Origin: Enterovirga rhinocerotis
GTDB taxonomy: Bacteria; Pseudomonadota; Alphaproteobacteria; Rhizobiales; Beijerinckiaceae
Assembly (NCBI RefSeq): GCF_004363955.1
Contig: NZ_SNZR01000013.1
Span: 186,001-250,000 of the forward strand
Length of the DNA stretch: 64,000 nucleotides
Direction of reading: 5' to 3'
Shown: piece by piece, positions 54,523 through 62,434 of the stretch
Numbering within the stretch: position 1 is the first letter of the stretch
How the letters are laid out: each line of letters opens with the position of its first letter
The notes under the pieces: model-generated
Databases searched by the model: none
What the model saw: only the letters and a program-made list of their open reading frames with translations
What the model was told of the DNA's origin: nothing
Position numbers and translations under genes: made by a program

Positions 54523-54993
54523 TCACATCTGCTTGCGGTAGATCGTGAAGCCCGGATGATCGGCGACCCGGTCGTAGAGGGCGCGCGCGGTCGCGTTGCC
54601 CTCCTGGGTCAGCCAGTAGACGCGGCTCGCTCCGGCCTCTTTCGCCTTGCCGTAGACCGCCTCGATCAGCGCCCGGCCGACGCCCTGTCCGCGCGCCTCG
54701 GGTGCGGTGAAGAGGTCCTGGAGGTAGCAGTAGTTCCCCGGCGTCCAGGTCGAGCGATGGAAGATGTAATGCACGATGCCGAGCAGCATCTCGCGTCCAT
54801 CCGCGCCCTGCCCGAAGGCGCCGATGACATGCATCGGCTCGGCGGGGTCGAGCAGCCTCGACCAGGTGATGTCCGTCGTCTCGGCCGGGACGCTCGTCTG
54901 GTAGAAGGCGAGATAGCCCTGCCAGTGCGGCTCCCACGCGGCGCGGTCGGCCTCGCCGAGGGGACGGAGGGTCAGGCTCGGCTTGTCGGTCAT
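54523..54993 (-). CDS. GNAT family N-acetyltransferase
   Basis: A 156-residue acetyltransferase. The acetyl-CoA pyrophosphate-binding motif [19 protein letters not shown] is near residues 95-113, preceded by [12 protein letters not shown] and followed by the C-terminal [19 protein letters not shown]. The substrate is unknown. The ATG overlaps the hisA stop (ATGA), so it is translated from the his message, where hisF would usually be found. Confidence 0.85.
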   Translation of the reverse strand: MTDKPSLTLRPLGEADRAAWEPHWQGYLAFYQTSVPAETTDITWSRLLDPAEPMHVIGAFGQGADGREMLLGIVHYIFHRSTWTPGNYCYLQDLFTAPEARGQGVGRALIEAVYGKAKEAGASRVYWLTQEGNATARALYDRVADHPGFTIYRKQM

Positions 54994-55772
54994 GCGGCGG
55001 TTCCTGCCGGCGGCACCGGGCCGGTCGCGAGAGTGACGGCCTTGCGCTCCCCGCGGAGCAGCGCCAGCGCCTCGACCGGGTCGATCCGCCCGTCATAGAG
55101 CGCGCGGCCCGTGATGGCGCCGGCGAGCCTCGCGCAATCGGGCGCGGTCAGGCGCTCGATATCGGCGAGCGAGGCGAGCCCGCCCGAGGCGATGACGGGG
55201 ATCGAGACGGCCTCCGCGAGGGCGAGCGTCATCGGGATGTTGAGGCCTTTGAGGATGCCGTCGCGCGAGATGTCGGTGTAGATGATGGCGGCGACGCCGG
55301 CATCCTCGAAGCGCCGGCCGAGCTCCTCGGCGGTCATGCTGGAACTCTGCGCCCAGCCGTCGACCGCGACCCGCCCGTCCTTGGCGTCGATCCCGACCGC
55401 GATCTGGCCGGGGAAGACCCGGGCCGCCTCGCGCACGAGCCCGGGATCGCGCACGGCGGCGGTGCCGATGATGACGCGGCGCACGCCCTTCGAGAGCCAG
55501 CCCTCGATGGTGCGCATCTCGCGGATGCCGCCGCCGAGCTGGATCGGGATCGAGACGCGCTTGAGGATGGCCTCGACCGCCTCCGCGTTCATCGGCCGGC
55601 CGGCGAAGGCGCCGTCGAGATCGACGATATGCAGCCATTCGAAGCCCTGCTCGACGAAGGACGCTGCCTGGTCGGCGGGCGAGTCGCTGAAGACCGTCGC
55701 CTGCTTCATGTCGCCCTGGATCAGACGAACGCAGCGACCTTCCTTGAGATCGATCGCGGGAAAGAGAATCAC
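54990..55772 (-). CDS. hisA: Phosphoribosylformimino-5-aminoimidazole carboxamide ribotide isomerase
   Basis: A 260-residue TIM barrel. [20 protein letters not shown] contains the catalytic Asp (Asp8), [14 protein letters not shown] and [15 protein letters not shown] supply phosphate binding and the second catalytic Asp. It performs the fourth step of histidine synthesis. GTG overlaps the hisH stop (GTGA). The C-terminus is slightly longer than usual (245-250 residues). Confidence 0.95.
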   Translation of the reverse strand: MILFPAIDLKEGRCVRLIQGDMKQATVFSDSPADQAASFVEQGFEWLHIVDLDGAFAGRPMNAEAVEAILKRVSIPIQLGGGIREMRTIEGWLSKGVRRVIIGTAAVRDPGLVREAARVFPGQIAVGIDAKDGRVAVDGWAQSSSMTAEELGRRFEDAGVAAIIYTDISRDGILKGLNIPMTLALAEAVSIPVIASGGLASLADIERLTAPDCARLAGAITGRALYDGRIDPVEALALLRGERKAVTLATGPVPPAGTAA

Positions 55773-56419
55773 GGATGCCACCGTAGGAAATTGGCGATGA
55801 GGGAGAGGCCGAGCGTCTGGCTCTTCTCCGGATGGAATTGCGTGCCGGCCATGTTGCCGCGCGCGACGATGGCCGTGATCGGGCCGCCATAGGCGGAGAC
55901 CGCGACGAGATCCTCGGCCTGCATCGGCTCGAGCGCGTAGGAATGCACGAAATAGGCGTGAAGCCCATCGGGGCCCAGATCGATCCCGTCCGTCAGGGGA
56001 TGCTCGCGCTGCAGATGGAGCGTGTTCCATCCCATATGGGGGATCTTGAGCGACGAATCGTTCGGCCGGATCGCTGCGACGTCTCCCGCGATCCAGTCGA
56101 GGCCCGGGGTCGTCTCCTTCTCGAGACCGCGCGTCGCCATGAGCTGCATGCCGACGCAGATGCCGAGGAAGGGGCGGCCCTTGGCCCCGACCGCCTGTTC
56201 CATGGCCTCGACCATGCCGTCCACGGCATCGAGGCCGCGGCGGCAATCGGCGAAGGCGCCGACGCCGGGCAGAACGATGCGATCGGCTGCGGCGACGGCG
56301 TCGGGATCGGCCGTGACCGCGATCTCGGCCGGAATCTCCGCCTCCCGCGCGGCCCGCTCGAACGCCTTCGCGGCCGAGTGCAGGTTGCCGGAGCCGTAAT
56401 CGACGAGCGCGACCCTCAT
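55769..56419 (-). CDS. hisH: Imidazole glycerol phosphate synthase, glutaminase subunit
   Basis: A 216-residue class I glutamine amidotransferase. Nucleophilic Cys in [11 protein letters not shown], His and Glu in [12 protein letters not shown], and [19 protein letters not shown] at the N-terminus. It supplies ammonia to HisF, which is not in this window. The ATG overlaps the DUF2628 stop. Confidence 0.95.
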   Translation of the reverse strand: MRVALVDYGSGNLHSAAKAFERAAREAEIPAEIAVTADPDAVAAADRIVLPGVGAFADCRRGLDAVDGMVEAMEQAVGAKGRPFLGICVGMQLMATRGLEKETTPGLDWIAGDVAAIRPNDSSLKIPHMGWNTLHLQREHPLTDGIDLGPDGLHAYFVHSYALEPMQAEDLVAVSAYGGPITAIVARGNMAGTQFHPEKSQTLGLSLIANFLRWHP

Positions 56420-56946
56420 CGCCGGCCCTCCGCATCGGGGAAGAGGCCGATCACAGGTTCGGGGGCGGACCGCGCCCAAGGCGAGGGCGCGAAGGGACGC
56501 GCAAGGCCCTGGCCGGCCGCCGGCATCGATGCGAGGGCGTGGGGCGTCGCGAGCGGGGTGCCGTCGAGCCAGCGGGCGAAGGCCTTCGCCTCGGCCTCGG
56601 CCTCGTTCGCCGCGAAGACGACATCGACGGATGGCCGGCCCTGGCGCGCATAATCCCAGCGGCGCAGGCTCGCGCCTTCGAGGCCGAACAGGAGGCAGAG
56701 GAGCACCGTCGCCCAGAAGACGGCGTTCTCGGGGATGCCGACGGCGCGCAGGCCCATCCAGAAGCCCATCAGGAGGACGAGCGTCGCGAGCCCGATCAGC
56801 CAGTGGCGATGCGCGGCGAACCAGAGCGGGGGGACGAGGAAGGCCCACCACGAGAAGCCGTCGCGCACGAGCACGGCCCGATCGAGCGCGGTCTCGTCGC
56901 CGGGGGTGGCGAAGGGCGCGACGTGGAGAGTGTAGCTCGCGCTCAC
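56416..56946 (-). CDS. DUF2628 membrane protein
   Basis: A 176-residue protein with the DUF2628 core: an amphipathic start ([20 protein letters not shown]), two or three transmembrane helices at about residues 31-48, 52-68 and 78-95, and a soluble C-terminal tail containing a repeated [15 protein letters not shown] region. Such genes lie between hisB and hisH in many Rhizobiales; no role in histidine synthesis has been shown. GTG overlaps the hisB stop (GTGA). Confidence 0.88.
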   Translation of the reverse strand: MSASYTLHVAPFATPGDETALDRAVLVRDGFSWWAFLVPPLWFAAHRHWLIGLATLVLLMGFWMGLRAVGIPENAVFWATVLLCLLFGLEGASLRRWDYARQGRPSVDVVFAANEAEAEAKAFARWLDGTPLATPHALASMPAAGQGLARPFAPSPWARSAPEPVIGLFPDAEGRR

Positions 56947-57530
56947 AGGTTGCCTTTCGTCGAGGGCACGCGGTCGCCCTCGCGCGGATCGCGCGAGACG
57001 GCCTGACGCAGGACCCGGGCGAGGCCCTTGAAGCAGCTTTCCGCGATATGGTGGCTGTTCGCGCCGTACAGCGTCTCGATATGCAGGGTGATGCCCGCAT
57101 TCATCGCGAAGGCCTGGAAGAATTCGCGCACGAGCTCGGTGTCGAACTCGCCGATCTTCTGGGTCGGGAACTCGCTGCGGAATACGAGGAACGGCCGGCC
57201 GGACACGTCGATCGCGACGCGGGTCAGCGTCTCGTCCATCGGCAGGTCGAGGCTGGCGTAACGCACGATGCCGCGCTTGTCGCCGAGCGCCGTCCGCACG
57301 GCCTCGCCGAGGGCGATCCCCGCATCCTCCGTCGTGTGATGGAAATCGACATGCAGATCGCCCGTCACCTTCACCTCGAGATCGACGAGGGCGTGGCGTG
57401 CCAGGAGCTCCAGCATATGGTCGAGAAAGCCGACGCCCGTGGCGATGCTCGCCTTGCCGGTGCCGTCCAGGCCCACCGAGACCGAGACGTCGGTTTCGTT
57501 CGTGCGTCGGCTCACGCTCGCGGAGCGCAT
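56943..57530 (-). CDS. hisB: Imidazoleglycerol-phosphate dehydratase
   Basis: A 195-residue IGPD, the standard monofunctional length. The two metal-binding motifs are [20 protein letters not shown] and [36 protein letters not shown] is the third conserved region. It catalyses the sixth step of histidine synthesis. AGGACGG lies just before the ATG; an in-frame GTG seven codons upstream is an alternative. It is the first gene of the leftward his operon. Confidence 0.95.
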   Translation of the reverse strand: MRSASVSRRTNETDVSVSVGLDGTGKASIATGVGFLDHMLELLARHALVDLEVKVTGDLHVDFHHTTEDAGIALGEAVRTALGDKRGIVRYASLDLPMDETLTRVAIDVSGRPFLVFRSEFPTQKIGEFDTELVREFFQAFAMNAGITLHIETLYGANSHHIAESCFKGLARVLRQAVSRDPREGDRVPSTKGNL

Positions 57531-57709
57531 GATGTCCGTCCTGTTCTTCACTCGCGGTCGTCCCTCGCGACCGCCGCCGGGAGCCGATGCCTGAATTGCG
57601 GGCACTCTCTAGCAAGGCCGATGCCGCCGCGCCACAGCCCCGGTGCGGGGCTGCCTTGCCGCCGGCGGCCTGAATGGATTTTTTCGGACCGATGCTTAAG
57701 TGACGGCGA
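57531..57709. promoter_or_regulatory. Divergent region between hisB and hslV
   Basis: These 179 bases serve both the leftward his operon and the rightward hslV. A TTTTTT run at 57679-57684 is the only AT-rich patch. I do not see a convincing heat-shock (sigma-32) or housekeeping promoter. Confidence 0.35.
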
Positions 57710-58297
57710 GTGCCGCCATTCGCCAGAGATACGTCCTTGGATCATTACGCTTCCCCGCAGCCTCCCTCCATGCACGCGACCACCATCCTCATGGTGCGCA
57801 AGGGCGGCCGCGTCGTGATCGGCGGCGACGGCCAGGTCAGCCTCGGCCCGACGATCGTGAAGGGGAATGCCCGCAAGGTGCGCCGTCTCGCCAAGGGCGC
57901 CGTGATCGGCGGCTTCGCCGGGGCGACGGCCGACGCCTTCACCCTGTTCGAGCGTCTCGAGGCCAAGCTCGAGCAATATCCGGGTCAGCTCACGCGGGCC
58001 TGCGTCGAACTGACCAAGGACTGGCGGACGGACCGCTATCTGCGCCGGCTGGAAGCCATGATGCTGGTCGCGGACAAGGAGGTCGGCCTTCTCCTGTCGG
58101 GCTCGGGCGACGTGCTGGAGCCGGAGAACGGCATCGCCGCCATCGGCTCGGGCGGCAATTACGCCCTCGCCGCCGCACGGGCGCTGTCCGATTCCGAACA
58201 CGACGCCGAGGCCATCGTGCGCCGCTCGCTCGCCATCGCGGCCGAGATCTGCGTCTACACCAACGGCAACGTGGTGGTGGAAGCGCTCGAGGAGTGA
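57710..58297 (+). CDS. hslV: ATP-dependent protease proteolytic subunit HslV
   Basis: Up to 195 residues. [21 protein letters not shown] contains the N-terminal threonine that becomes the nucleophile after removal of a short propeptide; [20 protein letters not shown] and [15 protein letters not shown] are typical. GTG at 57710, TTG at 57738 and ATG at 57770 are all possible starts and none has a strong ribosome binding site; family comparison favours a propeptide of fewer than 20 residues. HslV and HslU form the HslVU protease; here hslU is 2.65 kb away. Confidence 0.92.
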   Translation: MPPFARDTSLDHYASPQPPSMHATTILMVRKGGRVVIGGDGQVSLGPTIVKGNARKVRRLAKGAVIGGFAGATADAFTLFERLEAKLEQYPGQLTRACVELTKDWRTDRYLRRLEAMMLVADKEVGLLLSGSGDVLEPENGIAAIGSGGNYALAAARALSDSEHDAEAIVRRSLAIAAEICVYTNGNVVVEALEE

Positions 58298-58365
58298 GCG
58301 ACGCCGCGCCTTTACGGCGATGTCGCAATACTAAATAATCCTGCATGCCCGGGCAGGATCGGAAC

Positions 58366-58839
58366 ATGGGAAGAGCAGCGGCTCAGGCCTTCGCCGACGT
58401 GATCGATGGCAAGGCGGCCATCGATCTCGCGAAGGCTCGCGCGATCGAAGGTGCGACGGTGTTCGGCCGACCGGGCGGCTGGAACGTTCTCGTACGCTAC
58501 GCTGGCGGCGAGCGCGCCGTCGCTGCCCGGCGGGCTCGTACCCCCCGCTTGTGGCGCAACCTGTCCACGGCGGCGGATTTCGTCCGGGAAGAACTGGGAC
58601 TGGGTCGGTTCGATGTCGATGCCGAAGGGCATTCGCAGGATTCGCTGAGGCGCCGTCCCGATCAGTCCGCCCGGATGAAGTCACGTCATGAAGCGGCCGC
58701 GCACGATTCCTGGTTCCGAGCCGAGGTCGAGACGAGAACCCTCGAAGCCGACGGCTCGGACGCGAGATGGGTTTCACACGAGCGCGTGATGGACGACCTC
58801 GCCGCGCGCATTGCACGGCTCGATGCTCGCCGCTCTTGA
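58366..58839 (+). CDS. Probable antitoxin with a ParC-like N-terminal domain
   Basis: A 157-residue protein coupled to a ParE-type toxin. The C-terminal half (RHEAAAHDSWFRAEVETRTL and SHERVMDDL) resembles the toxin-binding helix of antitoxins. The N-terminal half (ARAIEGATVFGRPGGWNVLV to ELGLGRFDVDAEGH) resembles ParC-type partition-associated proteins, from memory of the family. It is longer than common antitoxins (60-90 residues). The ATG at 58366 has AGGA upstream; 58345 is an alternative. AT-rich sequence (58327-58340) may hold its promoter. Confidence 0.6.
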   Translation: MGRAAAQAFADVIDGKAAIDLAKARAIEGATVFGRPGGWNVLVRYAGGERAVAARRARTPRLWRNLSTAADFVREELGLGRFDVDAEGHSQDSLRRRPDQSARMKSRHEAAAHDSWFRAEVETRTLEADGSDARWVSHERVMDDLAARIARLDARRS

Positions 58840-59123
58840 GCGCGCCGATTGCCTGGCTTGCCTCGGCCGCTGCCGATCTGGACCGCATTCTTGATCACAT
58901 CGAACGTGACAGCCCTCAGGGCGCGCGCCGGGTCGCCATGGCGATCCGCAAGGGTGCGAACACGCTCCTGCACGAGCAGCCGCTCGCCGGGCGAATGGGG
59001 CGTGTTGAAGGAACGCGCGAACTCGTGATCTCGTCGACGCCCTATATTCTCGTCTATCGCCTGCGAAAGGAACGCGTCGAGGTTCTGCGCATCATGCACG
59101 GAAATCAGAAATGGCCTCCATGA
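58836..59123 (+). CDS. Type II toxin, RelE/ParE family
   Basis: A 95-residue protein whose TTG start overlaps the upstream stop (TTGA). ASAAADLDRILDHIERDSPQ is the N-terminal helical hairpin, RMGRVEGTRELVISSTPYIL the central strands and VYRLRKERVEVLRIMHGNQK the C-terminal strand, all in the order of ParE. Members inhibit DNA gyrase or cleave mRNA on the ribosome; which applies here is unclear. Length is typical. Confidence 0.88.
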   Translation: MSAPIAWLASAAADLDRILDHIERDSPQGARRVAMAIRKGANTLLHEQPLAGRMGRVEGTRELVISSTPYILVYRLRKERVEVLRIMHGNQKWPP

Positions 59124-59163
59124 CGAACACCACTCTTTCCGTGGCCAAGCCGACGAGGGCCGC

Positions 59164-60258
59164 ATGATCTCTGCGCGCGTCCTTGACCTCGCGGTCGAGA
59201 AGGGCCTCGTCTCCGACGGCCAGCGGCTGGCGCTCCTCAGCCTTGCCCGCGAGGTCGAGGGACCGGTCCAGGCCCCGCCCGTCGACGAGGAGCGGCTGCG
59301 CTTCATCACGGGCTTCGCCGATATCTTCGTGACGATGGGCATCGCGCTCTTCCTCGGCGCGGCGATGTACCTGATCGGCATGTCGCTGCCGCCTGCCGCC
59401 GGGCTCGCCCTGCTCGCGGCGATGAGCTGGGGCCTCGCCGAGTTCTTCACCCGGCGGCGGCGGATGGCGCTGCCCTCGATCGTGCTGCTCGCGATCTTCG
59501 TCTGCTCCGCCTTCATGGCCCTGAGCCTCTTCCTCGGAGCGCAGAAGGGATCCTCGTTCCTTGCGCTCTGGGCCTGGGGCTGGGGACGCGGCTGGGGGAT
59601 CGGTGCGCTGCCGAACCTCGCCGACGCCCGGAGCGTCGCGCTCGCGGCGATCGGCACCTCGGCCCTCGCGGCCTTGCATTACTGGCGCTTCCGCGTGCCG
59701 ATCACGATCGCGGCGGGCGTCTCGGCTCTGTCGCTCGCCGCCATCACGCTGCTCATGGCCGCCGCGCCCCAGCTCATGGCGGCCTCCGCGACGCCCATCG
59801 TCTTCGGCCTCGGCCTTGCGATCTTCGCGCTCGCCATGCGCTTCGACCTCAGCGATCCGCTGCGCGAGACCCGCCGGACCGATATCGCCTTCTGGCTGCA
59901 CCTGCTCGCCGCGCCTATGATCGTCCATTCGGTGTTCCAGGCGGTCGGCGCCACCCAATACGGGATCGGGCCGGCCTCGGCCGCCCTCGTCCTCGCGATC
60001 TTCGCGATCCTCGCCGCGGTCGCGATCCTCGTCGATCGGCGAGCCCTCCTGGTCTCGGGGCTCGTCTATGCGGGCTGGGCCTTCGCCTCGCTGTTCCGCA
60101 CCATCGGCTTCAACGACTACACGGGGCCGGTGACGGTGCTGCTCCTCGGCGCCTTCGTGCTCGTGCTCAGTGCCGGCTGGACGCCGCTTCGGGCGGCGGT
60201 GGTCTCCCGCCTCGGTCCCGCCTGGGCGGCCCGCCTGCCGCCCCACGCGCCGCGGTAG
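59164..60258 (+). CDS. Polytopic membrane protein, DUF2157-like
   Basis: A 364-residue protein. A short soluble N-terminus (ISARVLDLAVEKGLVSDGQR) is followed by about ten hydrophobic segments from residue 55 to 345. The N-terminal region and overall layout resemble DUF2157-type proteins, but I am not certain of the family. Function is unknown. It lies 40 bases after the toxin and converges with the zeta-like gene three bases away. Confidence 0.75.
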   Translation: MISARVLDLAVEKGLVSDGQRLALLSLAREVEGPVQAPPVDEERLRFITGFADIFVTMGIALFLGAAMYLIGMSLPPAAGLALLAAMSWGLAEFFTRRRRMALPSIVLLAIFVCSAFMALSLFLGAQKGSSFLALWAWGWGRGWGIGALPNLADARSVALAAIGTSALAALHYWRFRVPITIAAGVSALSLAAITLLMAAAPQLMAASATPIVFGLGLAIFALAMRFDLSDPLRETRRTDIAFWLHLLAAPMIVHSVFQAVGATQYGIGPASAALVLAIFAILAAVAILVDRRALLVSGLVYAGWAFASLFRTIGFNDYTGPVTVLLLGAFVLVLSAGWTPLRAAVVSRLGPAWAARLPPHAPR

Positions 60259-60261
60259 GTT

Positions 60262-60876
60262 TCAGGCTTCCGCGCAGGCCGGCAGGTGTTCGAGGATCGC
60301 GGTCAGGGGGGAGGGGAGGCCATCCGTCGCCCCGCGATAGGCGATGCAGCCGGCGCGCCCTTCCGCCGCGACCTTCGGCTGACCGCCGTTGTTGTCGAAG
60401 ACCCGCCACATATCGGCGAGCGCGACGTAGCGCGGGACATTCGCGATCGAGCGCGCGAAGCGCCGTCGCGCATCGGCCTCCGGCACCGCGTGGCCGCCCT
60501 CGCTGACGCGGCGGGCGATCCGCGCCAGCGCCGCCTCGGGCGTGGCGACGACGAAATAGAGGAGGTGAATCCGCCAGCCGAGGGATTTCGCGTGCTGCAA
60601 CCGACGCAGATACGTCAGTCCCGCAAGCGTGGTCTCCATGGAGAAATCACCCCCCTCGCCCTTGGCGCCCAGATAGGCGTCGAACCGATCGAGCGCGATG
60701 CGGGCGGCCGTATTCTTCTCGGCCTCGGGATCCATCGGCGAGAGGCCTCGCGCGATCTCGTCGAGATTGATGAACCGCACCGTTCCGGCGACCGCGCGGA
60801 TATGTCGGAAGGCGTAGGTCGTCTTGCCGACGCCGTTCGGGCCGGCCAGCATCCAGATCGTCGGTTGCTTGTTCAT
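60262..60876 (-). CDS. Zeta toxin-like P-loop ATPase/kinase
   Basis: A 204-residue protein. Walker A AGPNGVGKTT is at about residues 10-19, then FINLDEIARGLSP and FSMETTLAGLTYLRRLQHAK, the motif order of zeta-toxin/UDP-N-acetylglucosamine kinase relatives. Solitary chromosomal members without an epsilon antitoxin are common and may be ordinary kinases. No antitoxin gene is adjacent. The gene lies opposite to hslU and hslV. Confidence 0.8.
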   Translation of the reverse strand: MNKQPTIWMLAGPNGVGKTTYAFRHIRAVAGTVRFINLDEIARGLSPMDPEAEKNTAARIALDRFDAYLGAKGEGGDFSMETTLAGLTYLRRLQHAKSLGWRIHLLYFVVATPEAALARIARRVSEGGHAVPEADARRRFARSIANVPRYVALADMWRVFDNNGGQPKVAAEGRAGCIAYRGATDGLPSPLTAILEHLPACAEA

Positions 60877-60950
60877 CCTGCCCGGCCGGCATGAGGTGAC
60901 AGCGCGGTGCTGCATGCCTATCTCCGGGCTTCTACTTCGCCCGGACGGAC

Positions 60951-62267
60951 ATGACCACCTTCTCCCCCCGCGAGATCGTCTCCGAACTCGACCGCTTCAT
61001 CGTCGGCCAGCAGGACGCGAAGCGTGCGGTCGCCATCGCGCTCCGCAACCGCTGGCGCCGCCAGCAGGTCGAGGGGCCGCTCCGCGATGAGATCGCACCC
61101 AAGAACATCCTGATGATCGGACCCACCGGCTGCGGCAAGACGGAGATCTCGCGCCGTCTCGCCAGGCTCGCGGGCGCGCCCTTCATCAAGATCGAGGCGA
61201 CGAAGTTCACCGAGGTCGGCTATGTCGGCCGCGACGTCGAGCAGATCGTGCGCGACCTCGTCGAGATCGGCATCGGGCTCGTGCGCGACGAGAAGCGCCG
61301 GTCCGTCCAGGCCAAGGCCCAGCTCGCGGCCGAGGAGCGCGTCCTCGACGCTCTGGTCGGCCAGACCGCGTCCTCGGCGACGCGCGAGAGCTTCCGCAGG
61401 AAGCTGCGGGCCAGCGAACTCGACGACAAGGAGATCGAGATCGAGGTCGCCGGCGGCCAGCAGGGCATGCCGATGTTCGAGATCCCCGGCATGCCCGGCG
61501 CCTCGATGAGCGCGATCAACCTCAACGACGTGCTCGGCAAGGCCTTCGGCGGCGGCCAGAAGAAGACGCGCCGGACCACCGTGAAGGAGGCGTACGAGCC
61601 CCTGATCGCCGAGGAATCCGACAAGATGCTCGATCAGGATACGATCGTGCAGGAGGCCATCCGGCAGGTCGAGGATAACGGCATCGTCTTCCTCGACGAG
61701 ATCGACAAGATCTGCGCCCGCTCCGAGGGCGGGCGGGCCGGGGCCGACATCTCGCGCGAGGGCGTCCAGCGCGACCTCCTCCCGCTGATCGAGGGAACCA
61801 CGGTCTCGACCAAGCACGGACCGGTCAAGACCGACCACGTGCTCTTCATCGCCTCCGGCGCCTTCCACGTCTCGAAGCCGTCGGACCTGCTGCCGGAATT
61901 GCAGGGGCGCCTGCCGATCCGCGTCGAGCTGCAGCCGCTCACGGCCGACGATTTCCGCCGCATCCTGACCGAGACCGAAGCCTCGCTGATCAAGCAATCG
62001 GTGGCGCTGATGGAAACCGAGGGCGTCGAGCTCGCCTTCACGGAGGATGCGATCGACGCGCTCGCCAAGGTCGCGGTCGAGGTGAACTCGACGGTCGAGA
62101 ATATCGGCGCGCGCCGGCTCCAGACGGTGCTGGAGCGGGTCCTCGACGACATCTCCTTCACCGCGCCCGACCGGAGCGGGCAGGTCTTCACGGTCGATGG
62201 CGCCTATGTGCGCCAGGAGGTCGAGCAACTTGCGGCGAACACGGATCTCAGCCGCTTCATCCTGTAG
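60951..62267 (+). CDS. hslU: ATP-dependent protease ATPase subunit HslU
   Basis: A 438-residue AAA+ unfoldase. [20 protein letters not shown] is the N-terminal motif, Walker [10 protein letters not shown] near residues 59-67, [14 protein letters not shown] the pore-loop region (GYVG), Walker [10 protein letters not shown], and the C-terminal LSRFIL tail that inserts into HslV. An I-domain lies at about residues 110-240. Length is normal. It has its own 74-base upstream region, divergent from the zeta-like gene. Confidence 0.97.
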   Translation: MTTFSPREIVSELDRFIVGQQDAKRAVAIALRNRWRRQQVEGPLRDEIAPKNILMIGPTGCGKTEISRRLARLAGAPFIKIEATKFTEVGYVGRDVEQIVRDLVEIGIGLVRDEKRRSVQAKAQLAAEERVLDALVGQTASSATRESFRRKLRASELDDKEIEIEVAGGQQGMPMFEIPGMPGASMSAINLNDVLGKAFGGGQKKTRRTTVKEAYEPLIAEESDKMLDQDTIVQEAIRQVEDNGIVFLDEIDKICARSEGGRAGADISREGVQRDLLPLIEGTTVSTKHGPVKTDHVLFIASGAFHVSKPSDLLPELQGRLPIRVELQPLTADDFRRILTETEASLIKQSVALMETEGVELAFTEDAIDALAKVAVEVNSTVENIGARRLQTVLERVLDDISFTAPDRSGQVFTVDGAYVRQEVEQLAANTDLSRFIL

Positions 62268-62277
62268 CCCTCACTCT

Positions 62278-62416
62278 CCTTCTCCCCTTGCGGGAGAAGG
62301 TGGCACGGCGAAGCCGTGACGGATGAGGGGTGGAGACACGACGTTGATGGTTGTGTTTCACCCCTCATCCGCCCCCTGCTGACGCAGGGGCCACCTTCTC
62401 CCGCAAGGGGAGAAGG
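62278..62416. repeat. Long inverted repeat, family B, 3' of hslU
   Basis: A 139-base element with perfect 27-base arms (62278-62304 and 62390-62416) and an inner 13-base pair CGGATGAGGGGTG / CACCCCTCATCCG. It matches the element at 18771-18912. It starts 11 bases after the hslU stop, between convergent hslU and the gamma-glutamyltransferase gene, where it may end or stabilise both transcripts. Confidence 0.9.
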
Positions 62417-62434
62417 GGTGAAGGGCGGCGTCCC

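Noticed and set aside
57661-57709. Heat-shock (sigma-32) promoter for hslV
   Set aside because: No CTTG and CCATAT-type boxes at suitable spacing could be found.
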